Origin: Lepisosteus oculatus
Taxonomy: Eukaryota > Chordata > Actinopteri > Semionotiformes > Lepisosteidae
Length of the DNA stretch: 64,000 nucleotides
Assembly: GCF_040954835.1 (NCBI RefSeq)
Contig: NC_090698.1
Span: 27,891,501 to 27,955,500 of the forward strand
Direction: 5' to 3'
In this document: in pieces, positions 13,201-23,175 of the stretch
How the letters are laid out: every line of letters starts with the position of its first letter
How positions within the stretch are numbered: the stretch's first letter is position 1
Notes under the pieces: model-generated
The model's input: only the letters and a program-made list of their open reading frames with translations
What the model was told of the DNA's origin: nothing
Databases searched by the model: none
Position numbers and translations under genes: made by a program

Positions 13201-14009
13201 CAGATCCACTCTTTCAGTGCTCAAATGTCTTCATATTCAATTTAATGGTGAACTGTTAAGCCTAGTAGACTGGGACTTTCCTGGAACAGGGATGGAGTCC
13301 ATTGGAACAAATGGCCAGCTGTGCATACCTTGAAGATGGAGTTCAAAAAGATCTCTGCAAGAGACTGTGGAACTGCTAGATGGCTGTCATCTGAGCTGAT
13401 CTTAAATGTTGTCTCCAGACACTGTATTGCAACTTAAAGAAAATACAAACAAAATATGAACTCCAATGAGTACTATCTAATAATTAACTCAATCAAGTGC
13501 TGTTCATCAAAATTACAGTGAGAAAAATGTAATGGGAAAATAACAGGGAATTGCATCTTAAGACTATACCTCTTTGAATCCATGGGCTTCTTTTAAGAAA
13601 TCTTCAACTTATTTAGCACACATGAATTAGTAATTAAAAACTAGTTGTGAACATTCTTTCCAGGACTGAATACAAGTTTTATTAATATACAAGCTTTTTG
13701 TTCCTGATTCTTTTTTATCTCTGGTCTTATTACAGCTAAAATGTTTCTTCCAATATAAACCACTTTCAAAAACAATTTATTGCAGAAATACCTTCCAGTT
13801 TCGTAAATGCGCCCTTTCAGTCACTCTGTTCTTTTTAAATTTGATTTTAAATACGCAGGATGTCCAAAACGTAAAGTGAACAGGGTACACATAAAAAAAA
13901 AAATATTACCTTCAAGGCTTTCTTGTTCATCGGAGTTCAAAGTATCCGAGTGTGTCTGATCACGGAGGAACTGCACAATCGAAAAAGCCAGGCGCTTCTC
14001 CACTGACAT
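4187..14009 (-). CDS. SGTB: SGTB, complete coding sequence in ten exons (306 aa)
   Basis: Small glutamine-rich tetratricopeptide repeat protein beta is a cytosolic Hsp70/Hsc70 co-chaperone. It binds hydrophobic and tail-anchored clients and the BAG6/GET machinery (family knowledge). Ten exons with GT-AG introns sum to 921 bp in phase, giving 306 residues against about 304 in mammals. The order is an N-terminal dimerisation domain (about 1-70, [18 protein letters not shown]), three TPR units (about 85-186, including [17 protein letters not shown] and [19 protein letters not shown]), then NNPAFISM, a Met/Gly/Ala segment, and a Gln-rich tail [18 protein letters not shown]. The tail ends SAEERS, which fits SGTB and not SGTA. 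The ATG at 14009 begins the N-terminal domain. TPR1 carries LDLNN where LDPNN is usual. No frameshift or stop was seen, so the gene looks functional. Confidence 0.96.
4406..4489 (-). CDS. SGTB: SGTB coding exon 9
   Basis: 84 bp with a GTGAGT donor and GTGAGCAG acceptor. It encodes [19 protein letters not shown] and SDISSLIE plus split codons at both ends. This Gly/Ala/Met-rich linker precedes the Gln-rich tail. Confidence 0.94.
4613..4650 (-). CDS. SGTB: SGTB coding exon 8 (38-bp microexon)
   Basis: A 38-bp exon with GTAAGT donor and TTTTCAG acceptor. It encodes [12 protein letters not shown] and two bases of a leucine codon completed by the next exon. The flanking exons only join in phase if it is included. 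Confidence 0.92.
5332..5394 (-). CDS. SGTB: SGTB coding exon 7
   Basis: 63 bp in phase 0, encoding [18 protein letters not shown] and ISM. CTTACAG acceptor and GTAAGA donor on the minus strand. Contains the NNPAF segment conserved in SGT proteins. Confidence 0.94.
5882..6020 (-). CDS. SGTB: SGTB coding exon 6 (third TPR)
   Basis: 139 bp, GTAAGT donor. It encodes [20 protein letters not shown], then [20 protein letters not shown] and KEASSP. This covers most of TPR3 and its capping helix. The carboxylate-clamp-type helix residues [11 protein letters not shown] are typical of the family. Confidence 0.95.
6960..7125 (+). repeat. LINE 3'-end relic
   Basis: Contains GGCTAGATGGGCTGAAAGGC and CTCCTGTCATTTTGAC, a phrase common at the 3' end of CR1/L2-like fish LINE copies. 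It lies inside an SGTB intron. The rest of 6021-7960 is ordinary AT-rich intron. Confidence 0.5.
7990..8935 (+). mobile_element. L2-like LINE reverse transcriptase fragment, decayed
   Basis: Broken frames read [16 protein letters not shown], later [20 protein letters not shown] and [14 protein letters not shown], then YADDTQLYI (the catalytic YADD near 8751) and [18 protein letters not shown]. This is the order of fingers, palm and YADD in an L2/CR1-clade non-LTR retrotransposon. Several stops and frameshifts are present, and the endonuclease and 3' end are missing. It lies in an SGTB intron, on the strand opposite to SGTB. Confidence 0.85.
9396..9442. repeat. Near-perfect hairpin (21-nt arms, 5-nt loop)
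   Basis: Arm 9396-9416 (TTTTGGATTTGTGATGCTCC plus T) is the reverse complement of 9422-9442 apart from one G/T mismatch. The loop is CACAA. It adjoins the LINE relic and may be a fold-back or palindromic end of a repeat. Confidence 0.85.
9470..9890 (-). repeat. LINE C-terminal/3' relic, same family as 58620-58980
   Basis: The minus strand reads [19 protein letters not shown] and VNPVDFF, a degenerate form of the reverse-transcriptase C-terminal region of CR1/L2-like LINEs. After it comes the CTGCCATATTGTTGAAGG region that also appears downstream. The same layout is found on the + strand at 58620-58980. Confidence 0.6.
10200..10440. repeat. Old interspersed repeat (family shared with 14990-15175)
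   Basis: The phrases TTTGAGCATTTTCCCCTTA and TATTCCAAAAGC recur in diverged form near 15050-15105. It is a non-coding relic inside an SGTB intron. The family could not be named; it may be antisense LINE sequence. Confidence 0.45.
11007..11111 (-). CDS. SGTB: SGTB coding exon 5 (second TPR)
   Basis: 105 bp with CTCCCCAG acceptor and GTGAGT donor. It encodes [20 protein letters not shown], then [14 protein letters not shown]. This is TPR2 with the start of TPR3. Confidence 0.95.
11271..11370 (-). CDS. SGTB: SGTB coding exon 4 (first TPR)
   Basis: 100 bp with TTTTAG acceptor and GTAAAA donor. It encodes [20 protein letters not shown], then [12 protein letters not shown]. The consensus proline after LD in helix B of TPR1 is leucine (CTG). 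Confidence 0.95.
12466..12541 (-). CDS. SGTB: SGTB coding exon 3
   Basis: 76 bp with TTTTAAAG acceptor and GTACAG donor. It encodes [20 protein letters not shown] and QLKNE. This is the linker between the dimerisation domain and TPR1. Confidence 0.93.
13066..13205. repeat. Degenerate DNA-transposon-like repeat
   Basis: CTCCAACCCTGGTCTTGGAG, then a diverged body ending in GATTAATTAAAG. It resembles the non-autonomous element at 16317-16604 and similar fish MITEs. Lies in an SGTB intron. Confidence 0.4.
13329..13432 (-). CDS. SGTB: SGTB coding exon 2
   Basis: 104 bp, GTATGC donor and TTCTTTAAG acceptor. It encodes [20 protein letters not shown], then [14 protein letters not shown]. This is the second half of the N-terminal homodimerisation domain. 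Confidence 0.94.
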
Positions 14010-14031
14010 CCTGTTTGCTTGCCCACGTCAC
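13910..14031 (-). CDS. SGTB: SGTB exon with start codon
   Basis: The coding part is 13910-14009, from ATG at 14009-14007 to the GTAATA donor. It encodes [20 protein letters not shown] and [14 protein letters not shown] likely acceptor AAAACACAG ends at 14032, so about 22 bases of 5' UTR belong to this exon. The ATG was chosen because it begins the known N-terminal domain and no in-frame upstream ATG is visible before the acceptor. Confidence 0.9.
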
Positions 14032-14168
14032 CTGTGTTTTAATTAGGACCAGATGAAATGCATAAATAAAACAATATTCCTAACCCTATTAGTAGCGGTT
14101 CTACTAATTAGTTAATACTATTTAGTTAAATTATTCAGTATTTAATCCTCATTATAAGGAAAAATGAA

Positions 14169-14485
14169 GGCAGCATGGTGGCGCAGTGGTTAATATTGCT
14201 GCCTTGCAGTGTTGACGTTTTTGGTTCAATTTTGGACCTGGGGTGCTATATGTGAGGAGTCTGCATGTTCTCTCCATGTTCGCAGGACTTTCCGGCTGCA
14301 TTCCAAGGACATACTGGTACAATAATTGTCTTTTGTGAAAACTGGCCCTGGTCTGTGTGTCTGTGTGTGTCTGTGTGTGTCTGTGTGTGCCCTGGCATCC
14401 TGTCCAGTCTTGAACCAGTCGCTTCAAAGGATAGACTCCAGCTTCCCCATAACCCTGAATTGAATAAAGCAGTTTGAAAATGGAT
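14169..14485 (+). repeat. V-SINE-like element
   Basis: Starts GGCAGCATGGTGGCGCAGTG and has a B-box-like GGTTCAATTTT. The central TCTGCATGTTCTCTCCATGT and the tail ACCCTGAATTGAATAAAG are the conserved parts of the V-SINE superfamily. An internal TGTG/TCTG expansion lies at about 14351-14390. Confidence 0.8.
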
Positions 14486-14989
14486 GCATCAAGGAAAAAA
14501 CAAGTAGGAATTAGCGTTAGCAAGTCCCTGCTAAATGGAACTCATGACATTTCATCACTAAGATTACTTGACAATGTTTTGTGCACCATTTGTCCTCTGC
14601 ATTATCCACACGGACATAGAAAATATAGGTATGTGTGTGACACAGTTGGTGGGTTGTATTGACTATGAGTCTTTTGTCTGAAAACTGTTTAATAGGAGAA
14701 ATAAATTGCAGATAAGGGATGAATACTCAAGACTCCATTAATTAGTGGAGTACTGTAGGTTCTGCATTATGACAACTGCTTTCTAATTTATATCAATCAT
14801 CTAGATTCATGTATATGTAGTAAACTAGTCAAGTTAACAGATCATACCAAAACAAGTGGATTAGCAGAAACCTTTGTCAAAGTCCTTCTTTTGGAACTGT
14901 TACAGTTTTTAGTAATCTTCCTAGTTGGGTATAATCTCTGAAGCTTGCTATCTACACCAGAATCAGATCATAGATATCATTTAGAAAGA

Positions 14990-15175
14990 GCCCTCGACCT
15001 AACACAGGTCCTTAAAATACTTCACTGAACATGTCACCCCAATTTGAGCATTATCCCCTTTCCTGTTCCCCTATTTCCTACTATCCAATTCCTATTCCAA
15101 GTAAGTTTATTACCTCAGTACCTAGCACCTGCAGTTTGAAACGTTATCAAAAGTCTTCCAAAGACAAAAAATATA
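14990..15175. repeat. Old interspersed repeat (family shared with 10200-10440)
   Basis: CCCCAATTTGAGCATTATCC and the following CTATTCCAAG match the 10200-10440 repeat. The V-SINE-like copy at 15195-15462 seems to have inserted next to or into it. The sequence to about 15960 may be more of the same relic. Confidence 0.45.
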
Positions 15176-15194
15176 CAACTTAATATGCCAATCC

Positions 15195-15462
15195 CAGCAG
15201 GCAACGGGCACAAGGTAGGATGCACCCCAGACCAGATGCCAGTTCATCACAGGGCACACATAGATACACACATTTTCTGAGAAACCAATTAACCTACAAG
15301 TATGTGTTTGGACTGAGGGAGGACACCAAAGAACTCTGAAGAACCCTATGCAAATGCAGGGAGAACATGCAAACTCCACACAGGCAGCACCCCAGGAATT
15401 TCATTCAGGGCCCCAGAGCTACGAGGCAGCAATTCTAACCCCTGTGCTGCTGTGTCACCACA
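15195..15462 (-). repeat. V-SINE-like element, minus strand
   Basis: GGGAGAACATGCAAACTCCA and CACACAGGCAGC near 15359-15390 are the complement of the conserved V-SINE core. The complement of the head, GGCAGCAATTCTAACC, is near 15425. Diverged from the other copies. Confidence 0.75.
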
Positions 15463-16316
15463 GAATTAAGACTAACTGGACAACAATTATTATAGGTTCA
15501 GTACCATTACTTTTCTTATGGATGGCTATCACATGTGTATTTCTCCTGCTTCAGAAGAGTTTAGTTAACACCAGTGAATGTGACCTCTTTTCCTTGGGTT
15601 CAATTGCTGGAATATCTTCTGTGCTTGAAAGTTTGGTCATCGCAGGTGCTTCTGTACCTGCAACACTTTGGTTTCTACTACAATATTTAATATGGAACTC
15701 CTGCTTTTTTCACCCTAAGGTTTGTTCTTTTCCTTACACCAGCATGAAATATGTATTCAATACCTTAACTGTTTCTCTGCTAAATGTTCACCATCTTTAT
15801 TGTTCCTTTTGCAGTCGTAATATTAAAAATATATCTTATTTTCCCTTCCACTGCTGTATTCCTTTCCATATCGATCCTAGAGTATGACTTCTCCAATGTG
15901 ATTATGTAAATATATTCTTTGAAAGCTTCTGTACTTTTTGGAGCTGGTCGGACAGATCATCCAAATAAGCCTGCTTCTCACAATCTATTTGTGTAATCAT
16001 ATATTCACCATTTATAGGGAGATAAGCGGATGCTTGTCAGGATATTGGTTATTTTACTGTGCTATCATACAAATCAACAATCCCACTACACGCAGAGCAT
16101 AAAATGTGGGTTATGTTAGTCTACTATCTTGCTATAGCTAAAGGACACGCTGACCCGGTTGCATCTTACACTCCAGCGTTTCATCAATTTTCCCAAACAC
16201 AGCTTAAGGCAACTTTTGAGAGCCTGGTGTGTTAAACATATAAGGAGGAGAGCAACGTCTAGGATCTAAGCAGTAAAAAGTTGTTTTTTCTGTCCTATAT
16301 TTTTACCATTCTACAC

Positions 16317-16604
16317 CAGCGGTACCCAGTCCCAGAGAGCCACACACCTGCTGGTCTCCATTCCAGCCAAACGCAATTACCCAGTTGGAGATTTGAATAT
16401 TCACAGGGCTTTTTCTACTCAAACGTTTGGTATTTTATTTAACTTCTGGAATGTAATAGTTAAAAAGCAGCCTCAAACTTGTTTAAAAGCTGAAAACAGT
16501 CAAACAGTTCAAATTAATCCTATTTGGCCAATTAAGGGTTAACTGGGAAAACCAAAATCAAAAGCAGGTGTGTGTGCCTCCAGAACCAGGTTTGAGAATC
16601 CCTG
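16317..16604. mobile_element. hAT-type non-autonomous element (MITE), old
   Basis: The ends form a diverged terminal inverted repeat: CAGCGGTACCCAGTCCCAG at the left and the complement of CCAGGTTTGAGAATCCCTG at the right, both leading to CACACACCTGCT. CAGNG ends are usual for hAT elements. No convincing 8-bp target duplication remains and there is no transposase. Confidence 0.55.
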
Positions 16605-16999
16605 CTCATAGGTACAGTACATCTCATTCAGGAGGGATGAAATCTGGTAGGTTTTCAAAGTCTCTTTCAATCAACAGCTTGTAAAAATATGTTACATTGC
16701 TCTGGTTAAGGTCATGCTTAGTTTAATTAGTTCATTAGAAAGAAACCTCTTTGGTCATTCTGGACCGGAATTGTGCCCTAACTATAGAAAGAAACACATA
16801 GTAGCTAACAAATTACATTTCTTGACTGTGAGATTTAAAAAAAAATATTACACCGAAACCTTGAACAGTGTCCCTAATTATTCCAGGCACTTGTGTGATG
16901 TTCTGCACCAGAAAATCCAAATTCATTTTAAAAAGAACCAATCTGTCTTGATTATAGTACCATAGCACAGACGATTTAAAAAGCGTGCTTAGTTCTTTC

Positions 17000-18575
17000 A
17001 GCTTACAGCAGAAAACAATGGCTCAATGGGAGAAAACTGCTGACCCAGCGGAGGCACTGTTATAGTCTACCACCAGATCCTCAGCTGATCACAGACACTC
17101 TCTACTCCTTCAGCACACACTCCAAGTAAATGAAGCACTATGTGGTTTAACAATATCATCAACAGGCTTAAATCCTGATTGTTTCCCCAACTCCTGCCGG
17201 GCCACATATTTTAAGATTAATCTCTGTAATGATTTGAGAAATCCAAAGAAACACCAAGTTAAGAGTACACAAAAGAAATGCTTGACATTACAAATCCTGC
17301 GCAAGTAATTTGTTTCAACTAGTAAATGCATTCTCAGTTCATGCCTCCCTTAAATGTTTTCTAAGACTCTTATAATGCACTCTGAGTAGGTTCATGTTTG
17401 TGTGCATTTTAGAGGACAATTTAAAAGCTACATTACATATGAATATGCTACATCACCAAGAAACCCCTCCCCCCCAAATACTGCGATACACAAAACTTTA
17501 ATTTAAATAGAGACAAACAGTTGGGTTAGACGCTTTCCCCTCCATTCTGTTCATGCAATCCTTCATTCCAGATAATCTTTTTAAGCTCTATATTAGTTTT
17601 ACTATCTCTCTGGAATAACAGGATTGGAAAAGCACTTTCAAAGAGCCCTCCTGGGACACTCTACGCACTAAAAAGAAAGTGAAATTAAAATTCTTTTGCT
17701 CCCACTTAACAGATTAAAGGCAGGGAGAATAACTTTGGACTCTACTTCCACCTCCATCATTTCCAATCAATGCCATTTTGTGTTGCAGGGCCATCGTCTG
17801 AGTGACAGTGGGCTTTCTGGCAATAGGGCTGGATTTGAAAAAGATTAATTGGAACTGCGTGAAATAATTGCACCGAAAGCCAGCATGCTGAGAGATGAAG
17901 CAGTCCCTCAGAGACCAGAGCAGAGCCAGATGCAAGATGCAAGATTAGGTGCGGCCAGTGTTTCTTACAGTATTTGCCTTCTTCTGTTCATCGCAGGATT
18001 TAGGGGCAGTACAAAATGGAAGACTGGAAACTTTATATGCGGCTGACAATATATATATATAAGCAAGCTTCTGCTATACAGTTTACAACTTGGGAAAGGA
18101 AATATAAGAGAAAGAAAATTTCTAAATTAATTCCAAATCTATGCCAACACACATTAAATAAGCTGCCTTTTGGACTTTCAAGAAGGCAAAACACTGTGTA
18201 TTGAAACAGTGTCCCAGAATGGCAAGATTTGACTCTAGACTTTTCCTGGATAGGTATTAAGCAATTCTTAATGGGTAAAACAGACTTAATACTCAGGAAA
18301 AGTGTTTTTAATATGAGTTCAAAGACGTTTCTCGTAATGGTCATGAAAATAAAAAGACACACATCTGAGCACAGTTTGGAACAGCATGAAAACTGTTACC
18401 ATTAGTTTATGAAAGAAACTCGTTCTGAAAGCACCTGTGACATTTTATACTGTGACTATTAGCAGCGCTAACAACGACAACCTAATATGCTAGTTGCAGT
18501 AGAACAATATATATAGCATTATCCGATTAGCAAAAATCTTTTTGTTCACCAGATGACATTTTCCACCCTCACTTG
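17000..18575. other. SGTB 5' intron, nothing recognised
   Basis: AT-rich sequence with no SGTB exon and no repeat I can name. A short TA run lies at 18048-18062. Confidence 0.5.
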
Positions 18576-18579
18576 ATTT

Positions 18580-18645
18580 AGATAGATAATGCTTTATTAA
18601 TCCCGTAGGGAAATTGACTTAAGCCGTCATGGGGGAGTTATGACT
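18580..18645 (-). repeat. LINE 3'-tail fragment
   Basis: GATAATGCTTTATTAATCCC followed by GTAGGGAAATT is the complement of a 3' end common to many fish LINE copies. Confidence 0.5.
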
Positions 18646-19088
18646 TTTGGTGTATTGGTGACATAATACACTTGAGAAAAAAATGAGATCATGGTTCATT
18701 AAAACTACATAAAAGAATTATCCTAAAGCGTGCATATTACGCAGGAACAAAACAGCCATTATCAGATATTCAGCGAATTTACCTTTTAATTTTTATTGCT
18801 AGACCGGTAGCTGTCTGACATGATACCCTATAATTTAGAATGCTTTAGACAACGGTATTTACGTAACCCCACATGAAAAGCCGTGATAATGCATCTGACT
18901 GCCGCTGCCTTACTTTAGCATGCATATCATGGCTGATGTGCTCAATAGCGCTTATAATGTACAGAAACAATCTCGGGTATAGTGCTCACGCCCAAAACTA
19001 CATCTTCTCAGCTGCTGTGCTACATAACGGTCCACAGTACACTGTATATTATTTAGCCTTAGGTTTCTGCTGTCACCCGCCCACCTAC

Positions 19089-19170
19089 CTGTGTATTTCT
19101 CCAGCAGCCTCCACAACACTAGCACACTAACTTCAGTCAGACCAATCTACTGCGGAGCTTGCGCATTCGC
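19089..19170 (-). other. SGTB: Probable non-coding first exon of SGTB
   Basis: On the minus strand the sequence ending AAATACACAG is followed by a strong GTAGGT donor at 19088-19083. It lies about 5 kb upstream of the start-codon exon, in a more GC-rich block. The 5' limit is a guess. The 5 kb intron between them holds no other SGTB coding exon. Confidence 0.5.
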
Positions 19171-19245
19171 AACGGAAGTCAGCCCGTTCAATTCACGATG
19201 TCGACCTGTCAATCACGGCATTCTGGGCCAATAAGTAAGACTTTT
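19135..19245. promoter_or_regulatory. Putative SGTB promoter, ancestrally shared with NLN
   Basis: CpG-containing block with two CCAAT boxes (near 19142 and 19229) and a CATTCTGGG segment whose complement resembles the core of a ZNF143-type site. SGTB leaves it leftward. In human, SGTB and NLN are divergently transcribed, so this was probably a bidirectional promoter. No TATA box is evident. Function is inferred from position and composition. Confidence 0.45.
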
Positions 19246-19249
19246 CTTT

Positions 19250-20600
19250 AGATTTTTAGATGTGGGAGAAGATGTCTTGTCTAACAGACGTTTGTTTTAT
19301 GTGTTGTAATTTTAACACAGTACCACCTAAAGCCTTTCGACGGATATAAGCTTCTACACAATGCACCTTAAACCCCCAAAAGAAAAGGTTGTCGACTAGT
19401 GCTTTGCAATGCACATTCGATAACATGGCATACTATGAAATTATGGAGCTGTGGTCCATTTCTAAAATGCACAGGACTATCTCATGAACGCTGAAATGCA
19501 AACTTTGAATTGATCTCATGATCCCCTAGAGTTGAGGGATATTCATATTTCTTCCCACAAATGTCGTGCGTAACTGATCACAATCTTTTTTGTCTGTAGA
19601 AATTGATGATTTGATAATCATATATAAATCCTCCTGGGCTGAGACCCCATGTTTAAAGAAACAGTTGTATTTCAGAATGCCTGACAGTATTTAGAAAATT
19701 CTTAATTTGTTGCAAGTCCCTCCAACCTTTGAAATAAACTACATTAATACAATGTTACATTTTACAGTTATAGTAATATTAGTTTCACTGTGTATTCGTT
19801 AGCTTACTTCAAAGTATGTATTAATTATTTGGAAAATTCCATGTAAGTGTTTATGCATTTTTAACAATATTTACCATAACAATATGGTACATGGCCTACT
19901 TAAGACAAAAGTTTATTTAATTTACATTGTAAACATGTCGTTCCCTTTCTGAAACTATTTACTTAACATTTCTTTGTTTGACAATTCTGGGTGCATTGAC
20001 CAGTGCTGATTTGTTGGTAAAATGAAACAAATTGCAGTCAACCCTCTAAGTCAATAATTGGGCTCGCAGCCTTAGTTTAATGTTTAATGGGGTTTTGTGG
20101 AGTAGCAAAAACTTGCAAATAAAATATACATTTTTCTGATATGATGAAAAAAAGAGTATGGTATATTAAAGTGATTTAAAATGTGTGAGTAGATTGGGTG
20201 GACATACGGAAGGTTTTGACATAGAAAGTACAATATTTGAACAAGAAACAGATACTGGAAGGGCTTAGTACGTTAGCAGCAGTGGCACCGTTTGCTTCTA
20301 CGGTTCTTCCCAATCAAGCTGTGCAGTGGGGTTTCTGGCTCGCAATAGCATGATGCACCTGGGGGGTACAGCATTTCTGTGGTAATAAAGTGGGGACCCT
20401 TCTAAAAGTAAAGTGCTTTTGACATATTTTGGAATCCATATACAGTATCCAAGGAAATGCCAAAATAATGTGTAACGAGTGATGCATTACATTCTGAGAC
20501 TCTCAATTAACTTAGCTTCAGCTCTTATACTGTACGTGCAAGAACAGTCTGATGTACAGTATAGTGCCGATTCTCCCTGCAACCCTGTGCGTCTGCTAAT
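19250..20600. other. Non-coding stretch right of the SGTB promoter
   Basis: This is where NLN first exons would be expected. An ATG at 19198 opens only 14 codons before a GTAAGA donor-like site (from 19234), and its product does not resemble neurolysin. I see no other coding signal. Confidence 0.4.
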
Positions 20601-20679
20601 GTTGAATTCTTCATCGCCGCTCTTCTTCAGCTGTGTTTCTGTGATTCCAGTTACCTGGATAATCACATGCGAATACAGC

Positions 20680-20760
20680 AGCTTCTGTCTCTTGCATTTT
20701 TGCTGACTGCCCTATCTTTCTTACACCCGGAGAAGGCTCCACAGCCGAAATGTTGGGTTT
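20680..20760 (+). repeat. Decayed hammerhead-type repeat unit
   Basis: TTACACCCGGAGAAGGCTCC, then ACAGCCGAAATGTTG near 20721-20755, matches the intact unit at 54528-54561 but with CTGA changed to CCGG and GAAAC to GAAAT. The left flank TGACTGCCCTATCTTTCTTA resembles the flank of the copy at the window end. Confidence 0.7.
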
Positions 20761-20864
20761 TTCATTTGCATTCTTTTATGGGGGGGGACTTTACATCGTG
20801 ATTTACAGATTTAATCTGGAATACCAGGGCCAAGCCAATTTGTTCCCATCTTATTTAGATTTAG

Positions 20865-21215
20865 ACAAGCTGCTCAGTGCTCTGCATTGCTGCCTTATAG
20901 TGCTGGGGGCCTGGGTACAATCCCAGACATGGGGTGCTATCTATGTGAAGTTTGTATGTTTTCCCCTTGCTCACATGAGGTTTCTCTGGGTGCTTTGGTT
21001 TTTGTCCACAGTCCAAAGACAAACTGGTAGTTTCTGGAAAAAAAACAGTTGGTCCTGGTGTGAGCGTGTGCTTGTTTGTATCTTTGTGTCTGCCCTGCAA
21101 CGGACTGACATCCCACCCAAGGTTTATCCTGCCATACCCCCATTGCCTGACATGAAAAGCTTTGGCAGCCAGTAACCCTGTATAGGATAAAGTTGTTAGA
21201 AAATGGATGGATGGA
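20865..21215 (+). repeat. V-SINE-like element
   Basis: Has TGGTGTGAGCGTGTGCTTGT, GTCCAAAGACAAACTGGTAG and a tail ACCCTGTATAGGATAAAG followed by ATGGATGGATGG. These are typical V-SINE core and tail pieces. Open frames here are chance. Confidence 0.8.
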
Positions 21216-21679
21216 TGTCTGGACAAATCACTTTTGTCAAACAAGCTGAAACCTTCCTCAAAACACCATGTTCTCAGCCTCATGTTATGTTTATGCATTA
21301 GTGTATGTGTGGTGCAGGCAGGATCCTTGAGAAGCCTAACAGTTTGGACCTACTTTCGGTGTGTTTCCCACTTGTTTCCTCCTTGTCAATGAATTTGTTT
21401 TATCATCACTCCCTCTCATGCGAATCAGAAAATGATGGCTTATTGAGAGTTTTTAGAACTCTTCCAGAAATAAGGGAGCACATTTGTAATTAGCAAGCTG
21501 ACGAGAAACTGCATAAAGGTCTGTACAGTGAAAATGTTGAAATGAAGTATTTTAAACAGAATATTGAAGAGTGCAGAACAATGTTGAATCAAGATAATAG
21601 ATGATTTACATCACAATTACATCAATTAGCACTGGCAACCAAGGGTCGAGCTGAAACAAAGACCGGCACCTAACACAGT

Positions 21680-21712
21680 GGCACCTAAGGACCACTTTTG
21701 AGAACCACTGTT
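21680..21712. repeat. hAT-like terminal repeat fragment
   Basis: The complement of CTTTTGAGAACCACTGTTAG reads as a CAGTGGTTCTCAAAAG terminus, the usual end of hAT elements. The other end was not found. Confidence 0.35.
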
Positions 21713-22318
21713 AGATCTACTGCTAGATAGTAGTACCAGGTAATACACGGTGGACTGATAATGGATTTATTATGATCCTGTATTGAAAGTTCTAACTAGG
21801 ACTTTACCAAACTGTATTATTTTAGTGGCCGCAAGAGGGCGCTAAGTATCAGCTAATGAAATACTGTAGGGTTTCCGATGTATTACCTCAACGAATGTTA
21901 TTGTTATTTCTTAATTATTAAATTATAAAAAAATATAAACAATATAATAACCGTTGAAGGAAAACAGTATGCAGCAAGAAACAAATCTAAAGGCAACCAA
22001 AACATTCTGTTTTAGTCTATAATGCTTTTCTACATTTTCGACTCTTGGTGTACAGTATTTCTTTCCACTAGAATGAGAATGTAATGAGAACATTACAGTA
22101 ATCAATCAATTTTGAACAGTCTGTCTTCTCTTACTTGACTCATTGAATAACACGAGAACTTGTAAATGAATGTAAAACAGAACAAATTGAAATACATCTA
22201 GTTTGGTGGTTTATTTATTATATTGTGCTTTTTTTCATGAAGAATTGAGTCATGGTGTGCAGTTCAGGTCCCAGGCTGTGATTCTATTAATTTGGGAATG
22301 CTTCAGGGTCACTAGTGC

Positions 22319-22545
22319 TTTACATTGGAGAAACATATTCAGGATTACCCTAAATATAGCCCCCTACGCAGAGAAGTGCATGCAGACAGCACTGAATCAG
22401 ACAAAAAACTGTCGGACCTTAAATGGAGATCTGAAAATGGGAAAATAAATACATTCTTAATATTCACAAATATGAAGTAGTACCAGGTAAGCCAAAATGA
22501 ATATCCTGTTTCAGAAGACTGTAGCACTAGAATAAGAAATATCTG
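22319..22545 (+). pseudogene. NLN: NLN relic exon, copy 1 (with flanking intron)
   Basis: Reads LEKHIQDYPKYSPLRREVHA followed by DSTESDKKLS. This aligns with the neurolysin region around ..LDFPQHVSSDKEVRAAST EADKRLS (from memory). The frame then decays and meets TAG (22477-22479) just before a GTAAGC donor-like site. It is one half of a 227-bp duplication. Confidence 0.75.
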
Positions 22546-22685
22546 TTAAACAGAAAAATCAGTTTGAGAAATTCAAGACTACAGGACATTTCAAGAGTGG
22601 GTGTGTGTTGTCATTTTGTACTTTAACGCTTAAAGTAAATTTAATTTGATCTAACTTATTGTACCGTACATCCTGTCTGTGTATG

Positions 22686-22912
22686 TTTACATTGGAGAAA
22701 CATATTCAGGATTACCCTAAATATAGCCCCCTATGCAGAGAAGTGCATGCAGACAGCACTGAATCAGACAAAAAACTGTCGGACCTTAAATGGAGATCTG
22801 AAAATTGGAAAATAAATACATTCTTCATATTCACAAATATGAAGTAGTACCAGGTAAGCCAAAATGAATATCCTGTTCCAGAAGACTGTAGCACTAGAAT
22901 AAGAAATATCTG
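22686..22912 (+). repeat. NLN: NLN relic exon, copy 2 (local direct duplication)
   Basis: Repeats 22319-22545 at a constant offset of 367 bp with no indels and only a few substitutions, including TACG/TATG and TGTTTC/TGTTCC. It reads SPLCREVHADSTESDKKLS. Both copies carry the same TAG, so the duplication came after the exon was disabled. Confidence 0.9.
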
Positions 22913-22927
22913 AGCCACAATATCTGA

Positions 22928-23175
22928 GTGGTGGCTCTGTGGCTCAGGATCTGTGCCTGTGGCTGGAAGGTTGCTGGTTCAAATCCTGCAGCTGGCAGAG
23001 GAATCCTACTCTGTTGGGCCCCTGAGCAAGGCCCTTAACCCTAACTGCTCCAGGGGCGCTGTACAATGGCAGACCCTGTGCTCTGACCCCAAGCTTCTCT
23101 CCCTGTCTGTGTGTCTCATGGAGAGTAAGCTGGGGTATGCAAAAAGATAATTCCTAATGCAGGAAATTGTAAAGA
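22928..23175 (+). repeat. tRNA-derived SINE, copy 1
   Basis: Polymerase III B-box-like GGTTCAAATCC near 22976. Body CCCCTGAGCAAGGCCCTTAA, GGGCGCTGTACAATGGC and CATGGAGAGTAAGCTGGGG, ending in AATGCAGGAAATTGTA. Two further copies lie at 24840 and 40033. Inserted directly beside the duplicated NLN exon. Confidence 0.85.

Noticed and set aside
15348-15887. 179-codon open frame with hydrophobic stretches, looking like a membrane protein
   Set aside because: It starts inside the minus-strand V-SINE copy and runs through pyrimidine-rich repeat sequence. There are no conserved motifs or splice context, so the hydrophobicity comes from T-rich codons.
20861-21298. 145-codon minus-strand frame
   Set aside because: It is the complement of a V-SINE-like element.
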